Source of the DNA: Flavimaricola marinus | Lineage (GTDB): Bacteria; Pseudomonadota; Alphaproteobacteria; Rhodobacterales; Rhodobacteraceae | Direction: 5' to 3' | DNA: 64,000 nt | NCBI RefSeq assembly: GCF_900184895.1 | Contig: NZ_FXZK01000001.1 | Location: 1,240,001-1,304,000, forward strand | Shown here: positions 37,963-47,460 of the stretch, piece after piece | Position numbering within the stretch: the stretch's first letter is position 1 | How the letters are laid out: every line of letters begins with the position of its first letter | The notes under the pieces: generated by a model | Told to the model about the DNA's origin: nothing | Seen by the model: only the letters and a program-made list of their open reading frames with translations | Database searches by the model: none | Position numbers and translations under genes: made by a program

Positions 37963-39138
37963 CTACATCTTGATTTGTTCGGCCGCGGCGCTTGCCACGA
38001 CCTGCCGGAACCACAGCAATCCGATCAGCGTGACCACCATCATGCCGGAGCCAAGCCCGAAGGCGACGCTGATCTCACCCAAGCCCTCGGCCAAGGCGCC
38101 CGCGATCGGCGGGGCGGCCATCATCAGCCCGTAGTAGATCGAGAAATAGATCCCCATGCCGAAGGCTCGCGCCTCTGGTGCGAGGAACAGCGATGGCAGG
38201 GCGGCAATCGGCCCTGCGATCAATCCCGCCAGAACGCCGGTGATCCCGAACAGCAGCGGCAAGAGCCCGACCGGCGCATAGATCAGTGCCGGAAACAGGA
38301 TCGCGGAAACCACGAGGCAGCCCAGCACCAGCCCGTCCCGCCCGCCGAGCCTGTCTCCGATCCAGCCGCCGAAGAGCGTCGCCAGCGTCAGCGTCAGCAT
38401 GTAGAGGCTGGTGATCGAACTGGCGTCGGTGGCGCTGAGACCCCTGCCGGTGAGCACCAGTGGCCCGAAGCCGAAGACCATCGCGATCCCGGTGTTGAAG
38501 ATCCCCCACGTCACGGACGACAGGACGAGCGGCCGCATCGGCAGCGCGACCGATTTGAGCCCACGCACCCGGACCACGGCACCCGGCGGAGCCTGATAGA
38601 CCAGCAGGAACAGCGCCAGCGCCACAACACTGATCGCGGTGGACGCCAGCCATGCGGCGCCGAGGCCACCGACGCCGGCCAAGGTCGGCAAGATCAGGAG
38701 GCTCGCCGCGATGCCCAGAGGCCAAGAGCTGATGAACAGCGACATGGCGGTGGCCATGGAGGCCCCCGCGAACCAGTCGATCACCAGCTTGGTCATCACC
38801 ACGTTGATCACCACGCCGCCGATGCCGGATACGATTCGACCCGCGATCAGCCCTGTCAGTCCCGCCGCATAGGCGATCATCACGCTGCCGAGGATCATCA
38901 GCAGCAGGCTGGCGATGACCGTTCGCTTGTCTCCGAACCAGGCGGCCACGGCGCCGCCGAGCATCCCCACGATGATCCCCGGCCCGAGGTAGAGCCCGAT
39001 CAGCAGGCCGACCTCGACGAGGCTGAGCGCGAGGCTGTCGATGAGCAGAGGCGAGAGCGCCCCGACCGACTGAAACTGAAACGCCATCGCGGTGCGGGCG
39101 AGAAACAGCACGAAGAGGATGAGCCAGCGGTTCTGCAT
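37963..39138 (-). CDS. Major facilitator superfamily transporter
   Basis: A 391-residue integral membrane protein with about 12 hydrophobic segments, for example LIGLYLGPGIIVGMLGGAVAAW and LVISSWPLGIAAS-like stretches, and an MFS-type loop in AAWFGDKRTVIAS between segments 2 and 3. The family moves small solutes with a proton or other gradient; the substrate cannot be told, and the CynX/NimT-like type is only a possibility. The start at 39138 (MQNRWLILFVLFLAR) begins the first membrane segment; an 11-residue upstream extension has no support. It is a single-gene unit between two terminators. Confidence 0.78.
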   Translation of the reverse strand: MQNRWLILFVLFLARTAMAFQFQSVGALSPLLIDSLALSLVEVGLLIGLYLGPGIIVGMLGGAVAAWFGDKRTVIASLLLMILGSVMIAYAAGLTGLIAGRIVSGIGGVVINVVMTKLVIDWFAGASMATAMSLFISSWPLGIAASLLILPTLAGVGGLGAAWLASTAISVVALALFLLVYQAPPGAVVRVRGLKSVALPMRPLVLSSVTWGIFNTGIAMVFGFGPLVLTGRGLSATDASSITSLYMLTLTLATLFGGWIGDRLGGRDGLVLGCLVVSAILFPALIYAPVGLLPLLFGITGVLAGLIAGPIAALPSLFLAPEARAFGMGIYFSIYYGLMMAAPPIAGALAEGLGEISVAFGLGSGMMVVTLIGLLWFRQVVASAAAEQIKM

Positions 39139-39173
39139 GTCTTGGTTCCGGTGGGTGCCTGACCCGGTCAACG

Positions 39174-39203
39174 AAAAACGCCCCGCCGAGGGGCGGGGCG
39201 TTT
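39174..39203 (-). terminator. Terminator of the oligopeptide transporter operon
   Basis: A perfect stem AAACGCCCCGCC / GGCGGGGCGTTT (39176-39187 with 39192-39203, loop GAGG). Read on the minus strand it is followed by further T (five in a row at its 3' end). It lies 22 bases after the stop of the substrate-binding protein gene and ends that transcript before the MFS gene. Confidence 0.88.
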
Positions 39204-39225
39204 GCTTATTCCATGGCGGGGCCGA

Positions 39226-40764
39226 TCAGGCGAACCACCACCGCTCGATCACGCGGCTGCTGTCGAGGTGGAAGACGTTGCCGATCTCGCCATGCGCCAG
39301 CTTGGACGAGTGCGCGTCGACGTAGTTGGCATACATCGGGATGACCGTGCCGCCCTCTGTCGAGCAGAGCATCTGCATCTCGGTATACATCTCGCGCCGC
39401 TTGTCGGTGTCGAGCTCGGCCCGTGCGGTGAGCAGAAGTTCCTGGAAGCGGGCGTTTTCCCAACCCGATTCGTTCCATGGCACGCCGGATTCGTAGGCGA
39501 GGCTGAACATCCAGTCTTCGGTGACCCGGCCGGAGTAGTAGGATTCGCACCAAGGCTTTTTCAGCCAGACGTTGGACCAGTAGCCGTCGGCCGGCTCTTG
39601 GATCACGTTGATGTTGATCCCTGCCGCCGCGGCAGAGGCCTGCACCAGAAGCGCCGCGTCGACCCCGCCGTTGAAGGCGGCGGAGGATGCCGACAGATCG
39701 ACCGAAAGCCCGTCGAAGCCGGCCTCGGCGAGCAGGAATTTCGCCTTGTCCGGATCGTAGGAGTTCTGCGGCAGATCAGCGGCGTAGTACTGGTTGGCCG
39801 GACCGATCGGATGGTCGTTGGCCACGGCGCCGTGCCCTTGCAGGATCTTGTCCACCATCTCCTGACGGTTGAACGCATGTTTCAGCGCCTGACGCACGGC
39901 CAGATTGCCGAAGGGTTCGACCCCGACGAGCATCGGGAAGGTGTAGTGCTGGTTGCCCGTCACTTCTGCGATCACGATGTTCGGATTGGCCCGCAGCAGC
40001 GGCTCGGTCTGGAAATCGACGCGGCTGACCATATCGACCTGATTGGTCATCAGCGCGGTCATCCGGGCCGAAGTGTCGTTGATCGCGATCACTTCGACGC
40101 TGTCGAACCAGCCGGCCTTGCCGTCCTTGTAGTGCCCCTCGACACGGCTGAGCAGGGTCCGCACGCCCGGCTCGAAGCTTTCGACCTTGTAGAGCCCGGT
40201 GCCGATCCCGTTCGCGATCGCGCCCGGAATGTCGTCGGAGGGATACATCAGCAGGTGATAGTCGGTCAGCAGGAACGGGAAGTCGGCGTTGCCCGTGGCC
40301 AGCGTGAACTGCACGGTGTGTTCATCGACCTTCACCATTTCAGTGATCGGCGCGACGATGGGCTGTGCAGCGGACTGCGCGCCCTCTTCGGTGTGCATCT
40401 GCAGCGAGGCGATCACGTCGTCGGCGTTGAACGGCTTGCCGTTGTGGAACGTCACACCCTGACGCAGCTTGAACGTCCAGGTTTTGGCGTCCGGGGTCGC
40501 TTCCCAGCTTTCGGCCAATTCACCGACCAGTTCGCCGGAGGCGGAAATCTCGGTCAGGCAGTCGAACACAGCGCCGTGGCCGACGGTGATCATGTAGGTG
40601 TCGGAGTGGGTCCGACCGTCCCAGCTGTCGGAGGAGTTCGCCCCGGCGATGCCGAGCCGGAACGTTCCGCCGGAGGTCTGGGCCTGAAGCCGCACGCCGG
40701 ATGCGGCGAGCACGCCAGCGGCTGCACCCGTCTTGAGAAGCCCGCGTCTACTGATTTGTCTCAT
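39226..40764 (-). CDS. Oligopeptide-type ABC transporter substrate-binding protein (Tat-exported)
   Basis: A 512-residue extracellular solute-binding protein of family 5 (DppA/OppA type). The N-terminus has a twin-arginine signal, ISRRGLLKTGAAAGVLAA, followed by an AQT cleavage region, so it is likely exported folded by Tat. The body shows AESWEATPDAKTWTFKLRQGVTFHNGKPFNADDV near residues 80-115, diagnostic of the family, and LLAEAGFDGL later. It probably captures peptides or another short oligomer. ATG 40764 with GGGAG upstream was chosen. It is last of the four genes, unusual for such operons, where the binding protein is often first. Confidence 0.9.
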   Translation of the reverse strand: MRQISRRGLLKTGAAAGVLAASGVRLQAQTSGGTFRLGIAGANSSDSWDGRTHSDTYMITVGHGAVFDCLTEISASGELVGELAESWEATPDAKTWTFKLRQGVTFHNGKPFNADDVIASLQMHTEEGAQSAAQPIVAPITEMVKVDEHTVQFTLATGNADFPFLLTDYHLLMYPSDDIPGAIANGIGTGLYKVESFEPGVRTLLSRVEGHYKDGKAGWFDSVEVIAINDTSARMTALMTNQVDMVSRVDFQTEPLLRANPNIVIAEVTGNQHYTFPMLVGVEPFGNLAVRQALKHAFNRQEMVDKILQGHGAVANDHPIGPANQYYAADLPQNSYDPDKAKFLLAEAGFDGLSVDLSASSAAFNGGVDAALLVQASAAAAGININVIQEPADGYWSNVWLKKPWCESYYSGRVTEDWMFSLAYESGVPWNESGWENARFQELLLTARAELDTDKRREMYTEMQMLCSTEGGTVIPMYANYVDAHSSKLAHGEIGNVFHLDSSRVIERWWFA

Positions 40765-40815
40765 GGAAGTCTCCCTGTTGTCGTCTTTCACTGCCTCTTT
40801 GCGAGGCGATTCTGG

Positions 40816-42459
40816 TTACATCTTAGCAGTTGCTGCGTCGCCGATGTTATCAACTCCGCGTTCTTTGAGCAGCTCTGTCAGCCAATCCGGGTCCATTTCC
40901 GGCACCGAACTGAGCAGCAAGTCCGTGTAGGGATGGTGCGGCGGCTTGAACATGTCGTCCTTTGGTCCGGCCTCGACCACCTTTCCCTGCTGCATCACGA
41001 CGACTTCGTCGGCGATTGCCCGCACCGTCGCCAGATCGTGGGTGATGAACATGTAGGCCAGCCCGAGTTCGTCCTGAAGCCGCGCCAGAAGCCGCAGGAT
41101 CCCTTCCGCCACCAGCTGATCCAGCGCCGAGGTCACCTCGTCGCAGATGATCATCCGGGGCTCTGCCGCCAGCGCCCGCGCGATGCCGATCCGCTGTTTC
41201 TGCCCGCCCGAAAGCTCGGAGGGCAGCCGGTGGTAATACTGATCCGAGGGCAGTTCGATCTGTTCGAGCAGATCGTCCACCCGCGCCCGCAGCGCCTTGC
41301 CCGACAGCCCCATATAGAACTGCACCGGCCGGGCGATGATCTGCCCGATGCTCATTCGCGGATTGAGCGCCGTGTCGGCCATCTGGTAGATCATCTGGAC
41401 CTGCCGCAGCTGATCCTTGCTCCGCTTGCGATAATCCGGCGCGAGGGGGTTGCCGTCGAATTCGATGCTGCCCGCGATGGGCGGCAGAAGCCCGGTGATG
41501 CACCGCGCGGTCGTGGATTTGCCCGAGCCGCTTTCCCCGACCACGGCGACGGTCCGTCCGGGGTGAATGTCGAAGCTGACATCGTCGAGAACCTTGGCGG
41601 TGCCGTAGGCGGCGCTGACATTGCGGATCGAGACCAGCGGCGTCTGATCCGCCGGCACGGCGGGCTTTTTCGGACGCTCGAAGCTGCGCACCGCCCAGAG
41701 CGATTTGGTATAATCCTCCGTCGGCGCGGTGAGCATCGTCCGGGTGTCGGCCTCTTCGACCTCGTCGCCCTTGAGCAGAACTTTGATCCTGTCGGCCATC
41801 TGCGCCACCACGGCCAGATCGTGGGTGATGTAGATCGCGGCGGTGCCGAACTGATCGACGATCTCGCGGATCGCGGCGAGCACTTCGATCTGGGTGGTCA
41901 CGTCGAGCGCGGTTGTCGGCTCGTCAAAGATGATGAGGTCGGGCCGGCAGGCCATCGCCATCGCCGTCATCGCCCGCTGAAGCTGACCACCCGAAACCTG
42001 ATGCGGATAGCGAAAGCCGATGTGCTCGGGATCGGGCAGGCGCAGCTTGGCGTAGAGCTCGATCCCGTCCGCTTCGCTTTCGGCGCGGGACCGGATGCCG
42101 TGCTGCACCGGGGCCTCGACGTGCTGGTCGATGAGCCGGTGCGCCGGGTTGAAGCTCGCCGCTGCGGATTGCGCGACATAGGCGATGCGGCTGCCGAGCA
42201 GTTTACGTTTCTTGTCCGCCGAGGCTTTGGTCAGGTCGACACCATCGAAATCGACGCTGCCTTTCGAGATCCGAACGCCGTCGCGCACAAAGCCCATCGC
42301 CGCCAGACCGAGCGTGGATTTACCGGCGCCGGATTCCCCGATCAGCCCGAGCACTTCGCCCTTGTCGAGGTGCAGCGAGGCGCCGTTGATGATCGGGTTC
42401 CATTGCTCGTCGGAGCGGCCCTCGATCCAGAGATCCTTGATGGTCAGCAGCCGGCTCAT
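40816..42459 (-). CDS. Oligopeptide-type ABC transporter, double ATPase subunit
   Basis: A 547-residue protein with two complete ABC domains (DppD-DppF fusion). The first has Walker A GESGAGKST near residue 42, signature VSGGQLQRAM and Walker B LIIFDEPTTALD. The second has GESGSGKST near residue 310, signature LSGGQKQRIGIARAL and MIICDEVTSALDQ. The segment PHHPYTDLLLSSVPEM near the C-terminus is typical of oligopeptide importers. It powers the two permeases directly upstream and overlaps the end of the second by a few bases. Confidence 0.95.
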   Translation of the reverse strand: MSRLLTIKDLWIEGRSDEQWNPIINGASLHLDKGEVLGLIGESGAGKSTLGLAAMGFVRDGVRISKGSVDFDGVDLTKASADKKRKLLGSRIAYVAQSAAASFNPAHRLIDQHVEAPVQHGIRSRAESEADGIELYAKLRLPDPEHIGFRYPHQVSGGQLQRAMTAMAMACRPDLIIFDEPTTALDVTTQIEVLAAIREIVDQFGTAAIYITHDLAVVAQMADRIKVLLKGDEVEEADTRTMLTAPTEDYTKSLWAVRSFERPKKPAVPADQTPLVSIRNVSAAYGTAKVLDDVSFDIHPGRTVAVVGESGSGKSTTARCITGLLPPIAGSIEFDGNPLAPDYRKRSKDQLRQVQMIYQMADTALNPRMSIGQIIARPVQFYMGLSGKALRARVDDLLEQIELPSDQYYHRLPSELSGGQKQRIGIARALAAEPRMIICDEVTSALDQLVAEGILRLLARLQDELGLAYMFITHDLATVRAIADEVVVMQQGKVVEAGPKDDMFKPPHHPYTDLLLSSVPEMDPDWLTELLKERGVDNIGDAATAKM

Positions 42460-43655
42460 TCTTTCAGCCCCGATGATTTGTGAAGCATCCAGTCGACCAC
42501 GAAATTGACCGCGACGGTCAGCAGCGCGATGGCGCCGGCGGCCATCAGCGGCGCGGTCGCCACCAGCGGCGCGAAGGCGGCGAAGTTGATGAACGGCGCG
42601 AGGTCACGCACCATGGTGCCCCAGTCGGCCAGCGGTGGCTGGATGCCGACCCCGAGGAACGACAGCGAGGCGATGGTGAGGAACACGAAGCAGAACCGCA
42701 GCCCGAACTCGGCCAGCAGCGGGGCTGTGGCGTTGGGCAGAATCTCGCGGAACATGATCCAGCGGATCCCCTCGCCGCGCAGACGGGCGGCTTCGATATA
42801 GTCCATCACGACGATCCCCGATCCGACGGCCCGTGCCAGACGGAACACCCGCGTGCTGTCGATCACCGCGATGATCAGGATCATGTAGAGCGTCAGCAGC
42901 CCCTTTTCCCCATCCGCCCAGACGCTCGCAATCGTCATCAGCAGCAGCGAGAAGATCAGCGATGGGATCGCCATCAGCACATCGACCATCCGGCTGAGCA
43001 GTTGATCGACCCAGCCGCCGACCAGTGCTGCGATGAACCCGAATGTGCCCCCGAGGACGAAGGCGATCAGCGTCGTCACGAAGGCGATGCCCACAGTATT
43101 CTGCGCACCGTAGATCAGCCGGCTGAGGATATCCCGCCCGATCTGGTCGGTGCCGAGCGGATAGGCCGGATCGCCCCCCACCGCCGGATTGCCGCCGGGG
43201 ATGACATTGGCCGCACCGAGGATCTCGGACTGGCCATAGGGCGCGATGACCCCGGCAAAGATCGCGAGGATCGCATAGAGGATGATAACGAGGATGCCGA
43301 AGGACGCGGTGAGCGGCATTTGCCGGAACAGCTTGCGCGTCGCAGCGCTGCCGACGGACCGCCCCAGCAGCCGGAACAGCCAGCCCGCAATCCCGAAGAT
43401 CACCAGCCCGTTGACCGCCACCCAGAGGAAGAAATACTTGTTCGCGATGGCCGGATCGGCGCTGTAGGCATTGACGTATCCGATCAGGACTCCGACCAGC
43501 GCCACGACCGCCGCGACATAGCCGAAGGCCACGGCCAAGGGCATATCCCGAAACCGCGGTGCGTTGCCGGTGGCTTTTTGCCCGGCCCAGCGCCCGGCCC
43601 AGGCTACTGCGAACATGCCGACGAGACCGGCGGCGATCCAGAGAAGCGCGCTCAT
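42456..43655 (-). CDS. Oligopeptide-type ABC permease (DppC-like) with extra N-terminal segments
   Basis: A 399-residue inner-membrane protein, about 100 residues longer than usual DppC proteins. The canonical part starts near residue 115 (ILVIILYAILAIFAGVIAPYG) and has the EAA loop YIEAARLRGEGIRWIMFREILPNATAPL near residue 290. Ahead of it are three additional hydrophobic segments near residues 3-22, 38-61 and 74-98, which are not part of standard DppC. The start overlaps the stop of the other permease and its stop overlaps the ATPase start (ATGA). It forms the translocation pore with the first permease. Confidence 0.88.
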   Translation of the reverse strand: MSALLWIAAGLVGMFAVAWAGRWAGQKATGNAPRFRDMPLAVAFGYVAAVVALVGVLIGYVNAYSADPAIANKYFFLWVAVNGLVIFGIAGWLFRLLGRSVGSAATRKLFRQMPLTASFGILVIILYAILAIFAGVIAPYGQSEILGAANVIPGGNPAVGGDPAYPLGTDQIGRDILSRLIYGAQNTVGIAFVTTLIAFVLGGTFGFIAALVGGWVDQLLSRMVDVLMAIPSLIFSLLLMTIASVWADGEKGLLTLYMILIIAVIDSTRVFRLARAVGSGIVVMDYIEAARLRGEGIRWIMFREILPNATAPLLAEFGLRFCFVFLTIASLSFLGVGIQPPLADWGTMVRDLAPFINFAAFAPLVATAPLMAAGAIALLTVAVNFVVDWMLHKSSGLKE

Positions 43656-44647
43656 TTCGGGTGCCTCAGTCGCGGGTTCGACAGGATCGACAGGATGTCA
43701 GCCGTCAGGTTCAGCAGGATGTAGGCCGCAGCAAAGATCAGGCAGCAGGCCTGCACGACGGGGATGTCCCGGATCTTGACGCTGTCCACGAACAACTGCC
43801 CGATGCCGGGATAGACGAACACCACCTCGACCACGACCACCCCTGTGATCAGGTAGGCCAGATTGAGCGCGATCACGTTGATGATTGGCGCGAGCGCGTT
43901 CGGCAGCGCGTGCGTGACGATCACCCGCAGCGGCGACATCCCCTTGAGCCGCGCCATCTCGATGTAGGGCGAGGCCAGCAGGTTGATGATCGCAGCCCGC
44001 GTCATCCGCATCATATGCGCCGTGACCACCAGCGTGAGTGTCAGCGCGGGCAGCATCGTCGCCTTGAGCCGGGCATCGAAGGGCATGTCGTTGAAGATGT
44101 TCGACAGCGACGGAAAGATCGGGTTCAGCACGGCCAGCAGCAGGATCAGGATATAGGCCACGAAGAATTCCGGGCTGGAGATCGACGAGAGCGTGAAGAT
44201 GTTCGCCGCCTTGTCGAAGACCGAATTCCGGTAGAGCGCCGCGAGGATCCCCAAGGTGACCGCCAGCGGCACCGCGATCAGGGCGGTGACCCCGGCCAGA
44301 AACATGGTGTTGGCCAGACGCGGCGCGATCTGGTCGACGACCGTGACCCCTGTGTTCGACGTCGATCCGAAGTTCGACGCGAAGTTCGCCTGTGCAAAGC
44401 TGACGCCCATATCCCCGGTGACCGCTCCGCCGAGCCATTCGAAATACCGGGTGACGGGCGGCTTATCGAGACCGATCTGTTGACGGATTGCTTCGACCGC
44501 TTCGGGCGTGGCCCCTTGGCCGAGGATCGCTTGGGCAAAGTCGCCGGGCAGGCTGTTGACCGCGATGAAGATCACCATTGAGACAACGAGCAGCGTCAGC
44601 AGGCCGAGCCCGAGGCGCTGTAGGATGATCAGTTGGACCGATCTCAA
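43652..44647 (-). CDS. Oligopeptide-type ABC permease (DppB-like)
   Basis: A 331-residue inner-membrane protein with about six hydrophobic segments and the DppB-type N-terminus (LGLGLLTLLVVSMVIFIAVNSLPGD). The EAA loop is YIEMARLKGMSPLRVIVTHALPNALAPII near residue 225. The apparent start is a TTG at 44647 with a strong GGAGGG 8 bases upstream; that ribosome-binding site lies in a short hairpin (44655-44668). It is the first gene of the four-gene transporter operon and follows pip by 81 bases on the same strand. Confidence 0.9.
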   Translation of the reverse strand: MRSVQLIILQRLGLGLLTLLVVSMVIFIAVNSLPGDFAQAILGQGATPEAVEAIRQQIGLDKPPVTRYFEWLGGAVTGDMGVSFAQANFASNFGSTSNTGVTVVDQIAPRLANTMFLAGVTALIAVPLAVTLGILAALYRNSVFDKAANIFTLSSISSPEFFVAYILILLLAVLNPIFPSLSNIFNDMPFDARLKATMLPALTLTLVVTAHMMRMTRAAIINLLASPYIEMARLKGMSPLRVIVTHALPNALAPIINVIALNLAYLITGVVVVEVVFVYPGIGQLFVDSVKIRDIPVVQACCLIFAAAYILLNLTADILSILSNPRLRHPK

Positions 44648-44654
44648 GCGTTGT

Positions 44655-44668
44655 TCCCTCCCCAGGGA
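44655..44668 (-). other. Short hairpin covering the permease ribosome-binding site
   Basis: TCCCT / AGGGA stem of five base pairs with a four-base G loop on the mRNA. The GGAGGG Shine-Dalgarno of the TTG-started permease gene is within the loop and 3' arm, so folding could limit initiation. The stem is short and its effect is untested. Confidence 0.3.
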
Positions 44669-44728
44669 GATGCCGTTTCAGGCGTTTATTGACTCTCAAG
44701 TTAACAAACAGGCGGAGTCTGTAAAGCG

Positions 44729-45718
44729 CTAAAGCCCCAGAAGCGCGGGGTTGCGGCCAAAGCTATCCATGCTGCGCACCAATTCAGCACTGATCCCCGG
44801 CTCTGACAGAGCGTGTCCGGCGCGCGGCACCATGTGCAGCCGCGACTTGGGCCAGAGGTGATCCAGAGCGTGCGCCGCAGCGGGTGGGCAGATCATATCA
44901 TACCGCCCCTGCACGATCACGCCGGGGATATGCGCGATCCGGTCCATCCGGTTGAGGATCTGCTGTTCCTCGCTCAGAAAGCCGTGGTTCTGGAAATAGT
45001 GGTTCTCCAGCCGGGCAAAGGCGCGGGCGTATTCGGCGGGGCTTTCGCCGCCCGGCCCGTCGTTGTCGATGGAGGCCAGCGCGTTTTCCCAAGAGGCCCA
45101 CGCCCGGCCGAACCGCGTCTCTGTCTGGATATCGCCGGAAAACAGGCGACGGTGATATGCGCCGATCAGGTCGTCCTGTTCGTCTGCGGGGATCAGCCCG
45201 GTGAACCGCGCCCAGAGGTCGGGCCAGAATTTGCCCGCGCCGCCGCCGTAGAACCAGTCGAGCTCGCCCTGGGTCATCAAGAAGACGCCGCGCAGCACCA
45301 GACCGAGGGTCCGCTCCGGGTGCTCTTGCCCATAGATCAACGCCAGCGTTGCGCCCCAGCTGCCGCCGAAGACCACCCATCTGTCGATCTCGAGCGTCGC
45401 CCGGATCTGTTCGATATCGGCCACGAGGTGCCACGTGGTGTTCGCCTCGACGCTGGCGTGGGGCCGTGACCGACCGCAGCCGCGCTGATCGAACAGGATC
45501 ACACGGTAGATCGCCGGGTCGAAATACCGCCGCATCGTCGGGCTGCACCCGCCGCCCGGCCCGCCGTGCAGCACCACGACGGGGATGCCGTCGGGGTTGC
45601 CGCATTGCTCCATATACACCCGGTGACCGTCGCCCACCTCCAGCATCCGCTGGTCGAAGGGATCGATCGGGGGGTATAGGTGCGACACCGCGCGCTTTTG
45701 ACCTGAGACCTTGTCCAT
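44729..45718 (-). CDS. pip: Prolyl aminopeptidase (proline iminopeptidase)
   Basis: A 329-residue alpha/beta hydrolase that removes N-terminal proline from peptides. The oxyanion region [18 protein letters not shown] (near residue 50), the [23 protein letters not shown] segment and the nucleophile elbow [18 protein letters not shown] near residue 118 are all diagnostic of the family; the final histidine is in [11 protein letters not shown]. It is on the same strand as the oligopeptide ABC operon just downstream (81-base gap), which fits uptake followed by hydrolysis. It diverges from ubiG. Confidence 0.95.
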   Translation of the reverse strand: MDKVSGQKRAVSHLYPPIDPFDQRMLEVGDGHRVYMEQCGNPDGIPVVVLHGGPGGGCSPTMRRYFDPAIYRVILFDQRGCGRSRPHASVEANTTWHLVADIEQIRATLEIDRWVVFGGSWGATLALIYGQEHPERTLGLVLRGVFLMTQGELDWFYGGGAGKFWPDLWARFTGLIPADEQDDLIGAYHRRLFSGDIQTETRFGRAWASWENALASIDNDGPGGESPAEYARAFARLENHYFQNHGFLSEEQQILNRMDRIAHIPGVIVQGRYDMICPPAAAHALDHLWPKSRLHMVPRAGHALSEPGISAELVRSMDSFGRNPALLGL

Positions 45719-45773
45719 AATCGACCTATATAACGCTCAGACCCGAGCTTCCATCACTATGGAGATTTTTCCG

Positions 45774-46517
45774 ATGCAGACCGCAACCAACACCATCGAC
45801 GACGCCGAAATCGCCAAATTCGAGGCGATGGCCGCAGAGTGGTGGGATTTGGAGGGCAAGTTCAAGCCCCTGCATATGCTCAACCCCTGCCGGTTGGATT
45901 ACATCACCAGCCAGATTGCCGCCGAGTTTGCCCGCGATCTGGATGCCTCCGCCCCGTTCGAGGGGTTGCGCATTCTCGATATTGGTTGTGGTGGCGGCCT
46001 GCTCTGCGAGCCGATGGCCCGGCTGGGCGCGACCGTCGTCGGCGTGGATGCCGCGCCGCGCAACATCCCGGTGGCGCAGGTTCATGCCGAGCAGATGGGA
46101 CTGACCATCGACTACCGCGTCGGCACCGCCGAGGCGCTGGCCGAAGCGGGCGAACAGTTCGACGTGGTGCTCAACATGGAGGTCGTGGAGCATGTCGCCG
46201 ATCCGCTGGGCTATCTGACTGCCTGCCAGCAGTTGCTCAAACCCGGTGGCTTGCACATCTGTTCGACGATCAACCGCAATCCCAAGAGCTTTGCGATGGC
46301 CATCGTGGGCGCCGAGTGGGTGATGCGCTGGCTGCCCAAGGGCACCCATGAATTCGCCAAGTTCATCACGCCCGACGAATTGTTCGACCTGCTGCAAAAG
46401 GCGGGCCTCGATCCGGTGGACCGCAAGGGATTCCAGTTCAACCCGATCTCATGGACCTGGCGCATCTCGGACCGTGATCTGACGGTCAACTATGTGACCG
46501 CCGCGACGAAACCGTAG
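45774..46517 (+). CDS. ubiG: Ubiquinone biosynthesis O-methyltransferase
   Basis: A 247-residue SAM-dependent methyltransferase of the UbiG family, which makes both O-methylations of the ubiquinone ring. Motif I is [26 protein letters not shown] near residues 65-90, and the family start [29 protein letters not shown] is unmistakable. The ATG at 45774 was chosen because GGAG lies 9 bases upstream and the length then equals typical UbiG; upstream in-frame ATGs exist. It stands alone, convergent with the ABC operon to its right (19-base gap). Confidence 0.95.
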   Translation: MQTATNTIDDAEIAKFEAMAAEWWDLEGKFKPLHMLNPCRLDYITSQIAAEFARDLDASAPFEGLRILDIGCGGGLLCEPMARLGATVVGVDAAPRNIPVAQVHAEQMGLTIDYRVGTAEALAEAGEQFDVVLNMEVVEHVADPLGYLTACQQLLKPGGLHICSTINRNPKSFAMAIVGAEWVMRWLPKGTHEFAKFITPDELFDLLQKAGLDPVDRKGFQFNPISWTWRISDRDLTVNYVTAATKP

Positions 46518-46536
46518 GTCCGCCGCGGGCTGCGGG

Positions 46537-47460
46537 TCAGGACAATGTCCGCTCGGCCCGTTGTGTCCGGTAGGAGAACAGGATCAGCGCCAGCAGGGTG
46601 ACCACGAAGGGGATCGTCTGCACGAGTTCGCCTGGTATCCACGAGAAGATGCCGGGCATCACGATGGAGAGCGCTTCGAACAGCCCAAAGAGCAGGGCTG
46701 CCAGCATGGCTCCGACCGGATGCCGCGCCCCGAGCAGCACGGCGCCGAGCGCGATGAAGCCTCGCCCGGCCGTCATGTCCCGCGTGAAGCCGATGTAGTT
46801 GAACATCGCGAGCTGTGCCCCGCCCAGCCCGGCGAGCGCCCCGGATGCCACCAGCGACCACGCCCGCACGGCGTTGACCCCGATCCCTGCCGCCTCGGGT
46901 GCGGCGGGGTATTCCCCCACCCCGCGCAGCCACATGCCGCGCGGCGTGCGGTAGAGGAAATACCAGATCCCCGCGACGCTCAGCGCCGCCAGCCACGAAA
47001 GTGCCGAATGCCCGGTGAAGAAGTTCAGCACGGGGATGCCTTCGAAGGCCGGGATGTCGATCGAGGGGATCGCCTTGGACTGCAGGTTGATCGAGGTGCC
47101 CTTGTCGCCGCCCGTGGCGAGCGAGAGAGCGAAGACGGTGCCCCCCGCGGCAAGGATGTTGACCGCAAAGCCCACGAGGATCACGTCGGCCTTATACCGC
47201 AGGTGGAACAGCGCCATGATCGCCCCGAGTGCCGCCCCGGCCCCCATCCCCGCCACGACGCCGACATACCACGGCGCATAGACCGACACGACGACGGCGG
47301 TGAGGGCCGCGATCAGCATCATCCCTTCGAGCGCCACGTTCAATGCGCCCCCCAGATCAGAGATCAGCCCGCCGAGCGTGGCGAACAACAACGGCGTCGA
47401 GGCCCGGATGACGGTGATGAGGAACGTCGCCGAAAAGACGACTTCGAGAAGATCGGTCAT
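46537..47460 (-). CDS. Nucleoside-type ABC permease 2
   Basis: A 307-residue integral membrane protein of the branched-chain-like/YufQ type seen in BMP-dependent nucleoside importers. It has about 8 hydrophobic segments and a conserved GGLISDLGGALNVALEGMMLIAAL segment near the N-terminus, plus AFEGIPVLNFFTGHSALSW and SGALAGLGGAQLAMFNYIGFTRDM. It pairs with the next permease to form the pore. The gene overlaps the upstream permease by 4 bases and is the last of the leftward operon. Confidence 0.88.
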   Translation of the reverse strand: MTDLLEVVFSATFLITVIRASTPLLFATLGGLISDLGGALNVALEGMMLIAALTAVVVSVYAPWYVGVVAGMGAGAALGAIMALFHLRYKADVILVGFAVNILAAGGTVFALSLATGGDKGTSINLQSKAIPSIDIPAFEGIPVLNFFTGHSALSWLAALSVAGIWYFLYRTPRGMWLRGVGEYPAAPEAAGIGVNAVRAWSLVASGALAGLGGAQLAMFNYIGFTRDMTAGRGFIALGAVLLGARHPVGAMLAALLFGLFEALSIVMPGIFSWIPGELVQTIPFVVTLLALILFSYRTQRAERTLS

